Origin: Candidatus Aerophobota bacterium
GTDB lineage: Bacteria > Aerophobota > Aerophobia > Aerophobales > B3-G15
NCBI GenBank assembly: GCA_003648845.1
Contig: QMQA01000109.1
Span: 1 to 5,362 of the forward strand
Reading direction: 5' to 3'
Length of the DNA stretch: 5,362 nucleotides
Below, piece after piece: positions 1 to 5,362 of the stretch (within the stretch, counting starts at the first letter, position 1; every line of letters starts with the position of its first letter). The translations under genes and the position numbers were made by a program. The notes beneath the pieces were generated by a model, which worked only from the letters and a program-made list of their open reading frames with translations, was not told where the DNA came from and searched no databases.

Positions 1-1261
1 CACGGGAAAGACCTCCCGGACCAAGAGCAGATAATCTACGTTTATGGGTCAGCTCTGCCAGAGGATTGGTTTGGTCCAGATATTGAGATAGTTGGCCGGT
101 ATGGAAAAAACTCTCTATTGCTCCTCTCAGTGCTTTTGTGTTAACCAGGGAGCGAGGAGTAATAGTTTCGGGAGATTGAATACTCATCCTCTGCTGAACT
201 ATTCGAGAAAGATGAGCAAGTCCTATACGGATTTGCTCTGTCAAAAGATCCCCAATTCTTCTTACTCTCCTATAAGCCAGATGATCCATACTTTCAAGCT
301 CAACAGCTTCGCGATTAATTTTAAGAAGGGACCTCACCACTCCCACCATATCCTCCAACCTCAAAACCATACAATCCCATCCAGTATTCAAACCTAACTC
401 CTGATTAATTTGAAAACGACCTATCTTATCCAGATTGTAATAGCGTGGATTTAGAAAAGTCCTCTCAAATACTTCCTTTACTGATTCGAACACGGGAGGC
501 CTGCCTGGCCTGAGTTGATGGTATATTTTGAGAAGAGCATCTCGGGTTGAGGAGGCACCGTCCTGTTCAAAACTCCTTCTTAATATTTCTCTGTCTTGAG
601 GGCTATCTATTTGATTTAAAACATCCTCTGGACTTGCACCCAGAGCTCTAAGAAATAAGGTACCCAGAAATCTCCGCCCCCGATTAATCCGCATATACAA
701 AAGACCGTCTTTCAATTCCAGATCAAGCCAGTTACCCCTCTCCGGAATAATCCGAGCCCTGTAGGAAGCTTTTCCTTCACCAGATGTTGCGGTAGTCTCT
801 TCAAAAAACACTCCAGGGGTACGCTGAATTTGATTGACTACTATCTTTTCTGTCCCATTGATGATAAAGCTACCTCTCTCATTCATCAAGGGAATATCCC
901 CCAGGTAAACCTCCTGTTCAATTACCTCTCCTGTTTCTTTTTTGTTTAATCTGAGCTTAACATAAAGAGGAATAGCATAAGTTAGTTCTTCTTCCTCGCA
1001 TTTTTCCATACTGTAACGTGGCTCAGCAAATCGGTATTCTACATATTCTAATGACATCTTTTCATTGTAGCTCTCAACAGGAAATACATCCCTAAAAACA
1101 GCTTCTAATCCCTTATATTCTCTTTTTTCTGGCGGAACATCTCTCTGGAGAAATTCTTCGTAAGAGGCACGCTGCATCTCCAGAAGGTCGGGAACCTCAA
1201 TCAAAGAAGGGTACTTACAAAAATCCATCACCCTCTTTTTTTCCTTCGATGCAACTGGCAT
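1..1261 (-). CDS. rpoB: RNA polymerase beta subunit, N-terminal part (partial)
   Basis: Beta subunit of RNA polymerase, part of the catalytic core with beta' and alpha. I translated it from the ATG at 1261: 420 codons plus one base, open without stops to the window edge. The Shine-Dalgarno GAGGT lies 7 bases before the ATG. Recognisable blocks in order: the N-terminal IPDLL-like helix (VPDLLEMQRASYEEFL, about residues 23-38), YLGDIPLMNERGSFIING, the EKIVVNQIQRTPGVFF block, KIYHQLRPGRPP, and the rifampicin cluster SQYLDQTNPLAEL followed by THKRRLSALGPGGL (residues 392-418). The residues equivalent to E. coli D516, H526 and S531 are D396, H406 and S411, the ancestral rifampicin-sensitive type; M515 and S522 are replaced by L and A. 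The cluster sits about 120 residues earlier than in E. coli, so the large lineage-specific beta insertion is absent. It starts 18 bases after rplL and is surely cotranscribed with it. The identification is secure; roughly two thirds of the protein lies outside the window. Confidence 0.97.
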   Translation of the reverse strand, partial: MPVASKEKKRVMDFCKYPSLIEVPDLLEMQRASYEEFLQRDVPPEKREYKGLEAVFRDVFPVESYNEKMSLEYVEYRFAEPRYSMEKCEEEELTYAIPLYVKLRLNKKETGEVIEQEVYLGDIPLMNERGSFIINGTEKIVVNQIQRTPGVFFEETTATSGEGKASYRARIIPERGNWLDLELKDGLLYMRINRGRRFLGTLFLRALGASPEDVLNQIDSPQDREILRRSFEQDGASSTRDALLKIYHQLRPGRPPVFESVKEVFERTFLNPRYYNLDKIGRFQINQELGLNTGWDCMVLRLEDMVGVVRSLLKINREAVELESMDHLAYRRVRRIGDLLTEQIRIGLAHLSRIVQQRMSIQSPETITPRSLVNTKALRGAIESFFHTGQLSQYLDQTNPLAELTHKRRLSALGPGGLSR

Positions 1262-1279
1262 GGATTTGACCTCTTTTAT

Positions 1280-1693
1280 TTATTTTAATTCTACTTTGGC
1301 CCCCACAGCTTCTAAAGTCTCTTTTATTTTTTGAGCCTCTTCCTTACTAACAGCCTGCTTTATAGGCTTGGGAGCAGACTCAACCAGATCCTTTGCTTCC
1401 TTGAGTCCCAGTGAAGTAAGTTTTCTCACCTCTTTGATAACCTGAATTTTTTTACTCCCCACCTCGGAAAGGATTACATCAAATTCTGTTTTTTCCTCTT
1501 TAGCTTCCTCTTCCTTGGAAGGGGCAGTAGCTACAGCTACCTGGGGAACAGTCGCCTTAACTCCAAACTTTTCCTCCAGTTCCTTAACCAGCTCTGAAAG
1601 TTCGAGAATATTCATCTCTTCAATAGCCTTAATAATAATCTCTTTCCTGCTTTCCTTTTTATCCTCGGTTTTTTGTTTGGGTGTAGTTGCCAT
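1280..1693 (-). CDS. rplL: Ribosomal protein L7/L12 (internal start within the fused frame)
   Basis: L12 is the multicopy stalk protein that recruits and stimulates EF-Tu, EF-G and other translational GTPases. The ATG at 1693 has an ideal AGGAGG with a 7-base spacer, so free L12 of 137 residues should be made even though rplJ reads into it. The N-terminal dimerisation domain is [20 protein letters not shown] followed by EKFGV. A charged and alanine/valine-rich hinge follows (about residues 50-70), then the C-terminal factor-binding domain with [32 protein letters not shown] and ending [10 protein letters not shown]. The family is usually 120-130 residues; the excess is a lysine- and glutamate-rich N-terminal extension of about 15 residues ([17 protein letters not shown]) before the first helix. 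It ends 18 bases before rpoB. In many bacteria L12 is needed in several-fold excess over L10, which independent initiation at this strong site would provide. Confidence 0.95.
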   Translation of the reverse strand: MATTPKQKTEDKKESRKEIIIKAIEEMNILELSELVKELEEKFGVKATVPQVAVATAPSKEEEAKEEKTEFDVILSEVGSKKIQVIKEVRKLTSLGLKEAKDLVESAPKPIKQAVSKEEAQKIKETLEAVGAKVELK

Positions 1694-2224
1694 TGATGAT
1701 CCTCCTTTTTTCTGATCAATAATAGAATTTATTATAAACAAAAAATTCTGTAGAGGCGATGTTAAAGCCACCATAAACTGTACAAGGGGTAAAGTGAGCT
1801 GACTCAAAAACTGAGCCATTAAACTGTTCCTATCTGGCAAACTGGCGAGAGAAATTACCTTCTCTGTATCCAGCAGCTTTTTTGCTAAAATACCTCCTTT
1901 GATCTTCAGATTAGAGTGTTCCTCCATAAATTCCTTAATTATCCTGGCCGGTGCAACAGGTTCTTCCCCCAGAGTGAAAATAATCCCCGTAGGTCCTACA
2001 AAAAGACTGTTAAGCTCTTTTAAATCAGCCTGCTCAGCTCCTCTTCTTGCCAGAGTATTTTTCACCACGTGAAGAGCACCCTTGCATTCTTTTAACTTTC
2101 TCCTAAGCTGTGTAAGTTCGTCCACTTTCAGGCCCCGATAATCCACTATAAAGCTGGCTGAGCTTTTCAGAAAATTCTCCCTTAACCACTTTACTTTCTC
2201 TTTCTTTTCTTCAATCCTCATCAT
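1280..2224 (-). CDS. rplJ: Ribosomal protein L10 fused in frame to L7/L12
   Basis: A single 314-codon frame encodes L10 (residues 1-177) followed directly by L12 (178-314). L10 anchors the ribosomal stalk on 23S rRNA and binds L12 dimers through its C-terminal helix. The N-terminal part is typical L10: [53 protein letters not shown]. The C-terminal helix shows hydrophobic repeats ([20 protein letters not shown]) down to IIDQKK, which is where L10 proteins normally end. No stop follows: GGA GGA TCA TCA reads GGSS and leads into the rplL ATG. There are two candidate starts, ATG at 2224 and the next codon; GAGGT lies 8 bases before the first. A long bulged stem precedes the gene and may be an autoregulatory leader. 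The product may be a true L10-L12 fusion alongside free L12, or a stop codon may have been lost by sequence error. A simple frameshift is less likely, because the L10 family pattern holds in this frame up to the junction. Confidence 0.88.
   Translation of the reverse strand: MMRIEEKKEKVKWLRENFLKSSASFIVDYRGLKVDELTQLRRKLKECKGALHVVKNTLARRGAEQADLKELNSLFVGPTGIIFTLGEEPVAPARIIKEFMEEHSNLKIKGGILAKKLLDTEKVISLASLPDRNSLMAQFLSQLTLPLVQFMVALTSPLQNFLFIINSIIDQKKGGSSMATTPKQKTEDKKESRKEIIIKAIEEMNILELSELVKELEEKFGVKATVPQVAVATAPSKEEEAKEEKTEFDVILSEVGSKKIQVIKEVRKLTSLGLKEAKDLVESAPKPIKQAVSKEEAQKIKETLEAVGAKVELK
1701..1706 (-). promoter_or_regulatory. Strong Shine-Dalgarno of rplL inside the L10 frame
   Basis: AGGAGG reading down from 1706, with 7 bases before the ATG at 1693. 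It is the best ribosome binding site in the window and decides the rplL start. It lies in the open L10 frame, where it and the spacer are translated as a GGSS linker, so it is both a binding site and coding sequence. Confidence 0.85.
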
Positions 2225-2302
2225 AGCCTCTTACCTCTTCAGTTTCCAAAAAAATCTTTAAGTTTTATCTCTTGTCCCGAAATTTTGGGGAAACCAAAGT
2301 CT
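2225..2302 (-). promoter_or_regulatory. rplJ leader with long bulged stem (candidate L10 leader)
   Basis: These 78 noncoding bases between rplA and rplJ can fold into one long stem. Bases 2299-2289 (CTTTGGTTTCC) pair with 2247-2237 (GGAAACTGAAG), 11 pairs including two G-U wobbles. After a two-base CC bulge (2288-2287), AAAA at 2286-2283 pairs with the T-run at 2248-2251. The loop is about 28 bases. The stem base sits immediately before the GAGGT ribosome binding site of rplJ. A competing small hairpin, TCCC with GGGA around 2291-2274, would be mutually exclusive with the upper stem. In many bacteria L10, or the L10-L12 complex, binds a bulged stem in this same position to repress translation. 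The position and shape fit that role, but I could not match the Rfam L10 leader consensus by eye. Confidence 0.5.
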
Positions 2303-2803
2303 TCAACTTTGCCACTTTACCTTTATTCCCGGCCCCATGGTTGATGATAGATAAATACTCTTGATATAGCGCCCCTTTACTGTAGAAGGTTTATCCTTCT
2401 CCAGAGCTTTTAATAAAGCATTGAAATTTTCTATGAGAGAGTTTTCCTCAAAAGATACCTTACCAATAGGAGCATGGACCACCCCGGTAGCATCATTTCT
2501 GTATTCTATCTTTCCTCTTTTAAGCTCATCCACAACCTTTCCCGGATTATCAGTAACCGTACCAACCTTAGGTGAGGGCATCAGTCCTTTAGGACCGAGA
2601 ATTTTACCCAATCTTGCTACCGATCTCATTAATCCTGGAGTGGAAACAACAGCGTCAAAATCAAGCCATCCTTTTTCTATTTTTTCTATAAGCTCCTCTC
2701 CTCCTATAAAATCCGCACCAGCTTTTTTTGCCTCTTCAGGGGTATATTCCTTTTTCTCTATTTTTTTCTCCATCTCCAGGTATTTTTTTTCTCTCTTGGG
2801 CAC
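2303..2803 (-). CDS. rplA: Ribosomal protein L1, internally shortened
   Basis: L1 forms the mobile L1 stalk that helps release deacylated tRNA from the E site, and in many bacteria it represses its own operon. The start is GTG at 2803, with GGAGG 8 bases upstream inside the end of rplK; MPKREKKYLE matches the normal L1 N-terminus. The protein is 166 residues, against about 230 for the family. After YTPEEA (residues 20-25) it jumps straight to KKAGADFIGGEEL, which in normal L1 comes about 60 residues later. The missing part includes the AKF block that contacts rRNA and the conserved LPHGTG loop, so part of domain I and the first half of domain II are absent. The rest looks intact: FDAVVSTPGLM, LGKILGPKGLMPSPKVGTVT, YRNDATGVVHAPIGKVSF and the rRNA-binding SSTMGPGIKVK near the C-terminus. 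The frame is open across the junction. It is either a genuine shortened L1 of doubtful function or an assembly collapse. Confidence 0.9.
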   Translation of the reverse strand: MPKREKKYLEMEKKIEKKEYTPEEAKKAGADFIGGEELIEKIEKGWLDFDAVVSTPGLMRSVARLGKILGPKGLMPSPKVGTVTDNPGKVVDELKRGKIEYRNDATGVVHAPIGKVSFEENSLIENFNALLKALEKDKPSTVKGRYIKSIYLSSTMGPGIKVKWQS

Positions 2804-2806
2804 GGC

Positions 2807-3238
2807 TCACTCCTCCACAATTTCTAATCCCATATTTTTCGCTGTTCCTTCTATCATCTTCATGGCACTTTTAAGATCGTAGGCATTGAGATCTTTTAAT
2901 TTGATCCTTGCTATTTTTTCAATATCTTTCCTTGTAACCTTACCTACCTTCTTCTTATTTGGCTCTCCTGAACCTTTTTCTATTCCGGCTGCTTTTTTTA
3001 AAAGAGAGGAGGCAGGCGGAGTTTTCAACTCAAAAGTAAAAGAGCGATCCTTATATACAGTAATTACCACGGGAATAACAACATCTCCCTGATCCTTTGT
3101 CCGCTCGTTAAAAGCCTTGCAAAAATCCATAATGTTTACCCCGTGCTGTCCCAGAGCTGGTCCTACCGGAGGCGCTGGATTAGCCTTTCCTGCTGGTATT
3201 TGAAGCTTTACCTGAGCCATAACAGGTTTTTTGGCCAT
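2807..3238 (-). CDS. rplK: Ribosomal protein L11
   Basis: L11 binds the GTPase-associated centre of 23S rRNA at the stalk base, near L10, and takes part in factor-dependent GTP hydrolysis and in the stringent response. It has 143 residues, the normal family length. The N-terminal domain carries the signature [20 protein letters not shown] and [16 protein letters not shown] (residues 8-44). The C-terminal rRNA-binding domain has [21 protein letters not shown], then [13 protein letters not shown], and ends [16 protein letters not shown]. The ATG shares its A with the nusG stop (TAATG), and GGAG lies 8 bases upstream inside nusG, so translation is probably coupled. There is therefore no room for a separate leader upstream of rplK of the kind L1 uses for autoregulation in E. 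coli. Confidence 0.98.
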   Translation of the reverse strand: MAKKPVMAQVKLQIPAGKANPAPPVGPALGQHGVNIMDFCKAFNERTKDQGDVVIPVVITVYKDRSFTFELKTPPASSLLKKAAGIEKGSGEPNKKKVGKVTRKDIEKIARIKLKDLNAYDLKSAMKMIEGTAKNMGLEIVEE

Positions 3239-3768
3239 TATAATTTCTCCACATTAACGTATTCTAATTCTACAGGGGTTTCTCTCCCAAAAATTGAAAC
3301 AAGAACTTTCAATCTCTGTTGCTGCGGGTTAACCTCAATTATCTCACCCTGAAAATTGGTAAAAGGCCCACTACTGATGCGAACACTTTCACCCACTTCA
3401 AAAACCACTCCCGGTTTGGGCTTTTTCTCCAGAAGTCCCATTCTATACTCTATATTGTTTATCTCTTTTTCATCCAGTGGGGTAGGCTGCTTCCTTGACC
3501 CAACAAATCCAGTAACCCCTGGAGTATTGGCAATAACATACTTTGTTTCATCATCTAACTCTGCTTCTACCAGAATGTAACCGGGAAAAAATTTTCTCTT
3601 GTATATTCTTCTTTTTCCATTCCTCACCTCGGCTATCTTTTCCTTGGGAATCAGGATACGCGAAATTTTATCCTTCACTCCAAAAGATTCAATCCTTTGC
3701 TCCAGGTTAGTCTTTACCTTATCTTCCTGACCTGCATAAGTATGAATTGCATACCACTTTTTAGCCAT
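3238..3768 (-). CDS. nusG: Transcription termination/antitermination factor NusG
   Basis: NusG binds RNA polymerase during elongation, modulates pausing and Rho-dependent termination, and can link RNA polymerase to the ribosome. It has 176 residues from the ATG at 3768, a usual length. The NGN domain is clear: [20 protein letters not shown] near the N-terminus, then [16 protein letters not shown] and [17 protein letters not shown] domain follows (about residues 120-176): [21 protein letters not shown], then [17 protein letters not shown]. An in-frame TTG twelve bases upstream could extend it by four residues (MWDK), but that would overlap secE, has no binding site, and leaves MAKKWY as the natural N-terminus. 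One base separates it from the secE stop, with a modest GGGA about 5 bases upstream. Its next-door neighbour secE is the classical partner. Confidence 0.97.
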   Translation of the reverse strand: MAKKWYAIHTYAGQEDKVKTNLEQRIESFGVKDKISRILIPKEKIAEVRNGKRRIYKRKFFPGYILVEAELDDETKYVIANTPGVTGFVGSRKQPTPLDEKEINNIEYRMGLLEKKPKPGVVFEVGESVRISSGPFTNFQGEIIEVNPQQQRLKVLVSIFGRETPVELEYVNVEKL

Positions 3769-3769
3769 C

Positions 3770-3955
3770 TTATCCCACAAGGAGTCTTAAAATCTGTAGA
3801 AAAATAACGTCTATTCCTCCAATAATTATGGCAAAAATAGCTATAGCCACAATAACAATTATTGTAGATTTTACAATCTCCGCTCTTGAGGGCCAGCTCA
3901 CCTTTTTAGCTTCCACCCTCACCGCATTAAGAAAATCCTTTATTCTGTTAGCCAT
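3770..3955 (-). CDS. secE: Preprotein translocase subunit SecE
   Basis: SecE is the small essential subunit that clamps SecY in the inner-membrane SecYEG protein channel. It has 61 residues, the short single-span form found in most bacteria outside the enterics. The amphipathic N-terminal helix ends in the family signature [17 protein letters not shown] (residues 15-31). One hydrophobic transmembrane segment follows (about residues 32-55, [20 protein letters not shown]). The ATG at 3955 has AAGGG with a 7-base spacer. It is the first gene after the tRNA and lies one base before nusG. Confidence 0.96.
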   Translation of the reverse strand: MANRIKDFLNAVRVEAKKVSWPSRAEIVKSTIIVIVAIAIFAIIIGGIDVIFLQILRLLVG

Positions 3956-4068
3956 TTATAAACCCTTTTATAAAGCTAACTTCTCTTTCTTAACTTCTAA
4001 AAAGTTCTGACTCACTGTACTAAGGCAACAGAGCCGACAAAATTTTTCTCAGGGATAAAACAACCCGC
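3956..4068 (-). other. tRNA-Trp to secE spacer, no convincing promoter
   Basis: These 113 bases hold no gene. After the tRNA 3' CCA I see no GC-rich hairpin with a T-run, so I find no terminator, and no well-spaced -35/-10 pair. There is a weak five-pair hairpin (AACTT/AAGTT, 3992-4006). The last bases supply the secE binding site. It is probably a transcribed spacer where RNase processing separates the tRNA from the secE message. Confidence 0.5.
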
Positions 4069-4146
4069 TGGCAGGCCCGGCAGGACTCGAACCTGCAACC
4101 TCCGGATTTGGAATCCGGTGCTCTAACCATGTTGAGCTACGGACCT
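4069..4146 (-). tRNA. trnW: tRNA-Trp (anticodon CCA)
   Basis: A full cloverleaf can be drawn. The acceptor AGGTCCG (4146-4140) pairs with CGGGCCT (4079-4073) with one G-U; the discriminator is G, and CCA is encoded at 4071-4069. The D arm is GCTC/GAGC with a GG-containing loop. The anticodon arm CCGGA/TCCGG holds the loop TTCCAAA with anticodon CCA. The T arm GCAGG/CCTGC holds the loop TTCGAGT. It is 78 bases with CCA and decodes UGG. Its first two bases are also the last two of the rpmG stop codon. Position between rpmG and secE is a familiar bacterial arrangement, and the tRNA must be cut out of the operon transcript. Confidence 0.97.
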
Positions 4147-4285
4147 ACCTTTCCTTATGGAGGGTGTGTTTACGGCAAAACTTACAGTACTTTTTAAGAG
4201 ATAAAGAAGAAGTCTTCTTCGCCCGTGTAGTGGTGTAATTTCTCGCCTTGCACTGAGTACAAACCAGGGTAACTATCTCTGCCAT
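4145..4285 (-). CDS. rpmG: Ribosomal protein L33, zinc-binding type
   Basis: L33 is a small 50S subunit protein near the E site. Translated from the ATG at 4285 it gives 46 residues: [17 protein letters not shown] at the start and [16 protein letters not shown] at the end, which match L33 well. The two CxxC pairs (C9/C12 and C34/C37) mark the zinc-binding form rather than the cysteine-free form. It is slightly shorter than the usual 49-55 residues, losing only the tail. It starts 5 bases after the tuf stop with no clear Shine-Dalgarno, so it probably relies on ribosomes finishing tuf. Its TAG stop (4147-4145) overlaps the first two bases of tRNA-Trp, so 5' processing of the tRNA removes the stop from the message. 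Confidence 0.95.
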   Translation of the reverse strand: MAEIVTLVCTQCKARNYTTTRAKKTSSLSLKKYCKFCRKHTLHKER

Positions 4286-4290
4286 AGCGA

Positions 4291-5362
4291 TTACTCTATT
4301 ATCTTGGTTACTACACCTGCTCCCACAGTGTGACCGCCTTCACGAATAGCGAATCTCACCCCCTCCTCCATCGCTATAGGAGTAATTAACTTAATAGTCA
4401 ATCTCACATTATCACCAGGCATTACCATTTCCACTCCTTCGGGAAGAGAGATATCTCCTGTAACATCAGTGGTTCTGAAATAAAACTGAGGCCTATACCC
4501 TTCAAAAAAGGGAGTATGACGTCCTCCTTCTTCCTTTGTCAGTACATAAACCTCTCCTTCAAACTTAGTATGAGGAGTAATAGAGCCCGGAGCTGCCAGT
4601 ACCTGCCCTCTGCTAACCTCATCCTTCTCTATACCTCGCAGCAATACTCCAATATTATCCCCTGCCTGAGCCTCGTCCAGCGTTTTCCTAAACATCTCCA
4701 GGCCAGTGGCTACAGTTTTCTTTATTTCCTCTGACAGTCCTACTATCTCAACTGGATCTCCCATCTTAATCCTGCCTCTTTCCACTCTTCCGGTAACCAC
4801 TGTTCCTCTACCGGTAATAGAAAAGACATCCTCTATTGCAAGTAAAAATGGTTTATCTACATCCCTGACAGGTTCAGGTATATACTCATCCACCGCTTTC
4901 AAAAGTTGCCAGATAGGTCCACAATGTGGACAATCTTCCTTTCCACACCCACATTCCAGGCACTTCAGTGCCGAACCTGCAATAACCGGTATATCGTCTC
5001 CCGGAAATTCGTACTTGGAAAGAAGCTCCCTTACCTCAAGTTCTACCAGCTCTAACAGTTCTTTGTCTTCAACTTGATCAACTTTGTTTAAGAAGACGAC
5101 AATTGCCGGAACATTAACCTGCCTTGCCAGGAGAATATGTTCTCGGGTTTGAGGCATAGCTCCATCAGCTGCAGAAACAACCAGAATAGCTCCATCCATC
5201 TGAGCAGCTCCTGTGATCATATTTTTTATATAGTCAGCATGGCCGGGGCAGTCAATATGAGCATAATGCCTTTTCTCCGTTTCATACTCAATGTGAGCAA
5301 TACATATGGTTAATCCTCTTTCTTTTTCTTCGGGTGCTTTATCAATCTCATCTACAGTTGTA
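4291..5362 (-). CDS. tuf: Elongation factor Tu (N-terminus outside window)
   Basis: EF-Tu carries aminoacyl-tRNA to the ribosomal A site and hydrolyses GTP on codon recognition. The frame is open from the window edge (first full codon at 5361) and gives 356 residues; the ATG at 5220 is internal. Roughly the first 45-50 residues, including the P-loop, are missing. Visible motifs: switch [11 protein letters not shown], the DCPGH of switch II with its catalytic histidine, NKVD, and GSALK of the G5 loop. Domain 2 begins near [20 protein letters not shown] and contains VVTGRVERG; domain 3 includes [24 protein letters not shown] and ends [21 protein letters not shown]. Directly after GSALK there is a five-cysteine insert, [14 protein letters not shown], where E. 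coli has none; this looks like a metal-binding knuckle. It is the first visible gene of the operon; its promoter is outside the window. Confidence 0.97.
   Translation of the reverse strand, partial: TTVDEIDKAPEEKERGLTICIAHIEYETEKRHYAHIDCPGHADYIKNMITGAAQMDGAILVVSAADGAMPQTREHILLARQVNVPAIVVFLNKVDQVEDKELLELVELEVRELLSKYEFPGDDIPVIAGSALKCLECGCGKEDCPHCGPIWQLLKAVDEYIPEPVRDVDKPFLLAIEDVFSITGRGTVVTGRVERGRIKMGDPVEIVGLSEEIKKTVATGLEMFRKTLDEAQAGDNIGVLLRGIEKDEVSRGQVLAAPGSITPHTKFEGEVYVLTKEEGGRHTPFFEGYRPQFYFRTTDVTGDISLPEGVEMVMPGDNVRLTIKLITPIAMEEGVRFAIREGGHTVGAGVVTKIIE

Noticed and set aside
1175..1244. Rifampicin-resistance type changes or a deletion in rpoB
   Set aside because: The residues equivalent to D516, H526 and S531 are the sensitive type, and the shorter distance to that cluster is explained by the absence of the large beta insertion, as in many bacteria.
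1262..1279. Attenuator or RNase III site between rplL and rpoB as in E. coli
   Set aside because: Only 18 bases separate the genes; they hold little more than the rpoB ribosome binding site.
1723..1745. Possible frameshift in the T6 run near the end of L10 that would place a stop codon (TAA or TGA) before rplL and explain the fusion
   Set aside because: One base more or less would give stops, but the present frame keeps the L10 helix pattern ([14 protein letters not shown]) past the run, so I do not favour it; reads are still needed to exclude it.
2248..2254. T-run in the rplA-rplJ spacer as an intrinsic terminator
   Set aside because: The bases just before it are AT-rich with no GC-rich hairpin; the run instead pairs within the long leader stem.
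2421..2882. Long plus-strand open frame of 153 codons opposite rplA/rplK, plus similar plus-strand frames elsewhere (e.g. 4706-5077, 92-397, 1515-1715)
   Set aside because: They lie antisense to clearly conserved genes, have serine- and phenylalanine-rich compositions typical of the reverse complement of lysine/glutamate-rich genes, and show no family motifs.
3769..3780. Upstream TTG start extending NusG by four residues (MWDK)
   Set aside because: It would overlap the end of secE and lacks a ribosome binding site; the ATG at 3768 gives the family-typical N-terminus.
4010..4045. Possible promoter after tRNA-Trp (TTGTCG, 15 bases, TACAGT)
   Set aside because: Both hexamers match only partly and the 15-base spacing is short; chance occurrence is likely in AT-rich DNA.

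Overview
The window is one compact bacterial translation/transcription operon, read entirely on the minus strand. From high to low coordinates the order is tuf (EF-Tu, N-terminus outside the window), rpmG (L33), tRNA-Trp(CCA), secE, nusG, rplK (L11), rplA (L1), rplJ (L10), rplL (L7/L12) and rpoB (RNA polymerase beta, running off the window at base 1). This gene order is widespread in Bacteria. The sequence is fairly AT-rich, uses many AGA/AGG and AAA codons, and has good Shine-Dalgarno sites. The EF-Tu carries a cysteine-rich insert that I recall from some anaerobic lineages, and the beta subunit is of the short kind without the long E. coli insertion. I cannot name the organism; an anaerobic or thermophile-related bacterium, possibly an uncultivated lineage, would fit.

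Layout. 5362-4291: tuf, about 356 residues visible. 4285-4145: rpmG, a 46-residue zinc-type L33 whose stop codon shares two bases with the tRNA. 4146-4069: tRNA-Trp with encoded CCA. 4068-3956: 113-base spacer without a convincing promoter. 3955-3770 secE, 3768-3238 nusG, 3238-2807 rplK and 2803-2303 rplA are packed with spacings from a 1-base overlap to 3 bases. 2302-2225: leader with a long bulged stem just before rplJ. 2224-1280: rplJ and rplL in one uninterrupted reading frame. 1261-1: rpoB, starting 18 bases after rplL.

The genes supply elongation factor, ribosomal stalk (L10, L12, L11), L1 stalk, L33, the SecE translocase subunit, the NusG elongation factor and the RNA polymerase core, so the operon ties protein-synthesis capacity to transcription.

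Three things stand out from an otherwise standard operon. (1) rplJ has no stop codon: L10 runs at its normal end through a GGSS linker, encoded by the rplL Shine-Dalgarno and spacer, straight into L12. A strong internal start should still make free L12. (2) rplA lacks about 60 codons in frame, with a junction sequence consistent with deletion between short repeats. (3) The rpmG stop codon overlaps the tRNA-Trp 5' end, so RNase P processing would leave an rpmG message without a stop. The first two could also be assembly or sequencing errors and need read-level confirmation.
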